DNA from: an uncultured Ilumatobacter sp.
Lineage (GTDB): Bacteria; Actinomycetota; Acidimicrobiia; Acidimicrobiales; Ilumatobacteraceae
Assembly: GCA_937919625.1 (NCBI GenBank)
Contig: CALFRK010000175.1
Location: forward strand, 1 to 64,000
Reading direction: 5' to 3'
DNA: 64,000 bases
Below the pieces are notes generated by a model. That model was not told where the DNA came from, made no database searches, and saw only the letters and a program-made list of their open reading frames with translations. A program made the translations under genes and the position numbers. Below are positions 61,946-64,000 of this stretch, in pieces (within the stretch, counting starts at the first letter, position 1; each line of letters opens with the position of its first letter).

Positions 61946-63637
61946 TCAGGTTGCTTCGAGGCGACCCGCCTCGAGCCGGAGCAGAAGGTCGGCCTGATCG
62001 AAGGCGACCGCGCGATGCGACACGGCGAGCACCGTCATGCCCGCCTCGGCCAGGTTATGCCACAGGCGTAGTTCGGTTTCGACGTCCAGTGCGCTCGACA
62101 GGTCGTCGAGCACGACGAGTTCGGGTTGGTGCACAACGGCGCGAGCCCCGGCAAGCCGCTGACGCTGACCGCCCGACAGCCTGAGACCCCGCGGGCCGAT
62201 CATGGTCTCGACTCCCGCCGGCATCTCGGCGACGTCTGCATCCATGACGGCGAGCGCGATCGCCCGCTCCAGCTGACCCGCGTCGGCATCCCCGAATCCG
62301 ATGTTGTCGGCGACAGAGTCGGAGATCAATTGTGGCACCTGGGGCAAGAACGCCGCGTTCGGCGGCACCAGGAAGGCCGCCCGGTCCTCGATCAGCGTGC
62401 CGTTCCAAAACACGTCACCGCTGACTTCGGCCTGCCACGCCAGCCCCAGCAGCGCCCGCAGCAATGTGCTCTTTCCGGCGCCGACTGGGCCGGTAATGAT
62501 CACGAGGTCACCGCGACCGATCGAAAAGGAGATGTCGCTGATGCCGGCCCCCGACTCGTAATGGGCCGACAACCCGACCACATCGAGTCGATCGATCACC
62601 ACTCGCTCAGGGCGCACGATCGGTGGGCGAACCCGAGTCTGGTCGATACCGATTGGAAGCGACCGATCGATCACCGTGTTGGCGGTGTCGGTATCGGCGA
62701 CGAGGCCACTCATCCGATCGAACGCGACACCAGCCTGCTTGTGACGGGCGAGGGCGCGTCCGACCATCCGTGGAAGGAAGCTCAACCATCCGAGGTACGC
62801 CACGAACAGAGCCAATTCACCGACATCGAACTGACCAGAGGCCAGCGCGCCGGCGCCAACGACGAGCACCAGCCCGAGACCGACGTCGGCCGCGCCGCGG
62901 CTGAAGGCGTCGACCCCCTCCTCCAGGACCCGATCGCGGACCGCCGTCACGCGACGTCGATCGACCAACGTTCGAAGCTGGGCCAGTAGTGGCTCGGCGG
63001 CGTCGTTCACCTTTACGGTCGTGGCCGCCGCCATCACATCACCGACCAGGCCGGTCACAGCCCCGGTCGCCTGGCGGTCAGCCGAGCGGTACAGCTTGAT
63101 CCGAGAGTCGAGCGCTTTCGTCGCGACGGCGACGATCACCAGCGGGGCGATCAGTACCATCGCCGCCGCCAGATTGGTGGCGCTCAACACAAAGGCCGCC
63201 AGCAGTGTGAACACCAGCCCGGCCGAGACGTCAACCAAACCATCGACGAACTTGGCAACATCTTCGGCGTCATCGCGGAAATGTGTGACCGCCTCACCAG
63301 CCGAGCCGACCGGCTGGCCGGCCTCGGGTCCACCGCTGGCGACCTGAGCGGCAAGCAGGTTGGCGCGCAGGAAGGTCTGCATGTGGATCCACACCCGGGT
63401 CCACACCAGAGCACCCCAGTGGATCGACGCCATCCGCGCCGTTTCGAGCACGATCAGTGCGACCGCCCACCGGTACACCAGACCCGAATCATCGTTGGAC
63501 AGGGCGTCAAAGGCGCGGCCGAGCGCCCAGCCGATACCGACCGGAATTGTGAAGAACAGAATGAACAGCACCCATCCCAACCAGAACGTCCTGGCCTCGT
63601 GCTGGCTGACCTTCCACGACAGCTTCCACACGTTCAT
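61946..63637 (-). CDS. ABC exporter half-transporter with a degenerate Walker B
   Basis: The 563-residue protein joins a six-helix membrane domain (about 20-310) to an ATPase domain with Walker A VIITGPVGAGKSTLLRALLG and signature LSGGQRQRLAGARAVVH. The Walker B segment reads LVVLDDLSSALD, with Asp where the catalytic Glu is expected. In heterodimeric exporters one subunit often has this change, and the partner upstream has LVVLDEATARID. The start overlaps the upstream stop by 4 nt, so the two form a heterodimer. The substrate is unknown. Confidence 0.9.
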   Translation of the reverse strand: MNVWKLSWKVSQHEARTFWLGWVLFILFFTIPVGIGWALGRAFDALSNDDSGLVYRWAVALIVLETARMASIHWGALVWTRVWIHMQTFLRANLLAAQVASGGPEAGQPVGSAGEAVTHFRDDAEDVAKFVDGLVDVSAGLVFTLLAAFVLSATNLAAAMVLIAPLVIVAVATKALDSRIKLYRSADRQATGAVTGLVGDVMAAATTVKVNDAAEPLLAQLRTLVDRRRVTAVRDRVLEEGVDAFSRGAADVGLGLVLVVGAGALASGQFDVGELALFVAYLGWLSFLPRMVGRALARHKQAGVAFDRMSGLVADTDTANTVIDRSLPIGIDQTRVRPPIVRPERVVIDRLDVVGLSAHYESGAGISDISFSIGRGDLVIITGPVGAGKSTLLRALLGLAWQAEVSGDVFWNGTLIEDRAAFLVPPNAAFLPQVPQLISDSVADNIGFGDADAGQLERAIALAVMDADVAEMPAGVETMIGPRGLRLSGGQRQRLAGARAVVHQPELVVLDDLSSALDVETELRLWHNLAEAGMTVLAVSHRAVAFDQADLLLRLEAGRLEAT

Positions 63638-64000
63638 CGCAGTAGCTCCGCCTCGGCAACGGCCGCCTCGTCGTCGCCCTCGAGCGATAGCGACAGCAGC
63701 CGATGGAACCTGCTCGTCGGGTCGGCCGCGAGCATGTCGCGCTCGCCCGACTCGACGATCCGGCCGTCGTTGAACACCACGATGTCGTCGACCTCGCGCA
63801 GGGTGGAGAGCCGATGGGCGATGATCAGTGTCGTGCGACCTGCCATCAGTTTGTGCACCGCCGATTCGAGGCGCGCCTCGGTCACCGGGTCGATCCGGGC
63901 CGTTGCCTCGTCGAGCACGACCAGGTCGGCGTTGCGCAACCAGACGCGGGCCATCGCCAACAGTTGCGCCTCACCGGCAGACAGCCCGGCACCGCCCGCC
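63634..64000 (-). CDS. ABC exporter half-transporter, C-terminal part (cut by the window end)
   Basis: Only the last ~121 residues are in the window, from GGAGLSAGEAQLLAMARVWL (signature LSAGE) through Walker B LVVLDEATARIDP, the H-loop LIIAHRLSTLREVDD and the tail. The canonical Glu after Walker B suggests that this subunit carries the active hydrolysis site of the pair. The 5' part, with Walker A and the membrane domain, lies beyond 64000. It is upstream of, and coupled to, the gene at 61946-63637. Confidence 0.85.
   Translation of the reverse strand, partial: AGGAGLSAGEAQLLAMARVWLRNADLVVLDEATARIDPVTEARLESAVHKLMAGRTTLIIAHRLSTLREVDDIVVFNDGRIVESGERDMLAADPTSRFHRLLSLSLEGDDEAAVAEAELLR

Overview
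The window is one contiguous stretch of a high-GC actinobacterial chromosome. The gene content (F420 gene cofD, actinobacterial-type DapD, DUF3499, DUF5719, a two-domain AccA-type carboxylase subunit, a DUF222/HNH gene) and the very frequent CGATCG hexamer suggest a member of Acidimicrobiia, possibly near Ilumatobacter. That placement is inference. No rRNA, tRNA, CRISPR array, IS element or prophage was seen. Most genes are packed tightly, with many ATGA, GTGA or TGATG start/stop overlaps, and terminator-like hairpins sit in several convergent gaps.

Layout. 1-4.8 kb: the end of an Asp/Ser-repeat surface protein, comF, ahcY with a structured leader, a secreted repeat protein and a Trm112-like protein. 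4.9-10.2 kb: phosphomannomutase, a very large membrane protein, a CPBP protease and DUF3499. 10.3-12.4 kb: ftsH, followed by a strongly folded 131-nt intergenic element. 12.4-34.9 kb: an envelope glycan region with a giant GT2/membrane protein, DUF5719, a flippase, gmd, four GT4 glycosyltransferases, a mannose-1-phosphate guanylyltransferase-like gene, rmlDBCA and an LCP ligase; cofD and mug sit inside it. 34.1-36.7 kb: divergent birA and the acyl-CoA carboxylase biotin subunit. 36.8-43.6 kb: a gene broken by an in-frame TAA, an LpdA-like flavoprotein, an M15 peptidase, lysS-dapD and a GNAT gene with no canonical start. 43.6-52.6 kb: two separate ArsR-SRPBCC operons, LysE, a class III aminotransferase, a LigD polymerase domain, a PTPS-like gene, and an ECF sigma factor (with an in-frame TAG) plus its membrane partner. 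52.7-64 kb: nitroreductase, a Vms1/baeRF-like protein, acyl-CoA mutase, RidA, a DUF222-HNH gene flanked by coding-like remnants, an MFS permease, a monooxygenase-fold protein, an aldehyde dehydrogenase and a heterodimeric ABC exporter cut by the window end.

How the genes work together. Phosphomannomutase, the guanylyltransferase and Gmd point to GDP-mannose and GDP-4-keto-6-deoxymannose. RmlABCD makes dTDP-rhamnose. The glycosyltransferases, the flippase and the LCP protein would assemble, export and attach a rhamnose/deoxyhexose glycan to the wall. The overall order (sahH, pmm, DUF3499, cofD, mannose guanylyltransferase, rml genes, LCP, birA, accA) recalls the sahH to accA3 segment of Mycobacterium tuberculosis. 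BirA would biotinylate the carboxylase subunit beside it. The mutase suggests propionate or branched-chain acyl-CoA metabolism.

The best leads are: two genes interrupted by single in-frame stops, one at a position where a conserved Tyr is expected; the nested 131-nt structure after ftsH; a pseudoknotted ahcY leader; a regular leaderless promoter layout (a TAnnnT box 6-7 nt before the start codon at about 13 genes); and an HNH gene that may have split a minus-strand gene.
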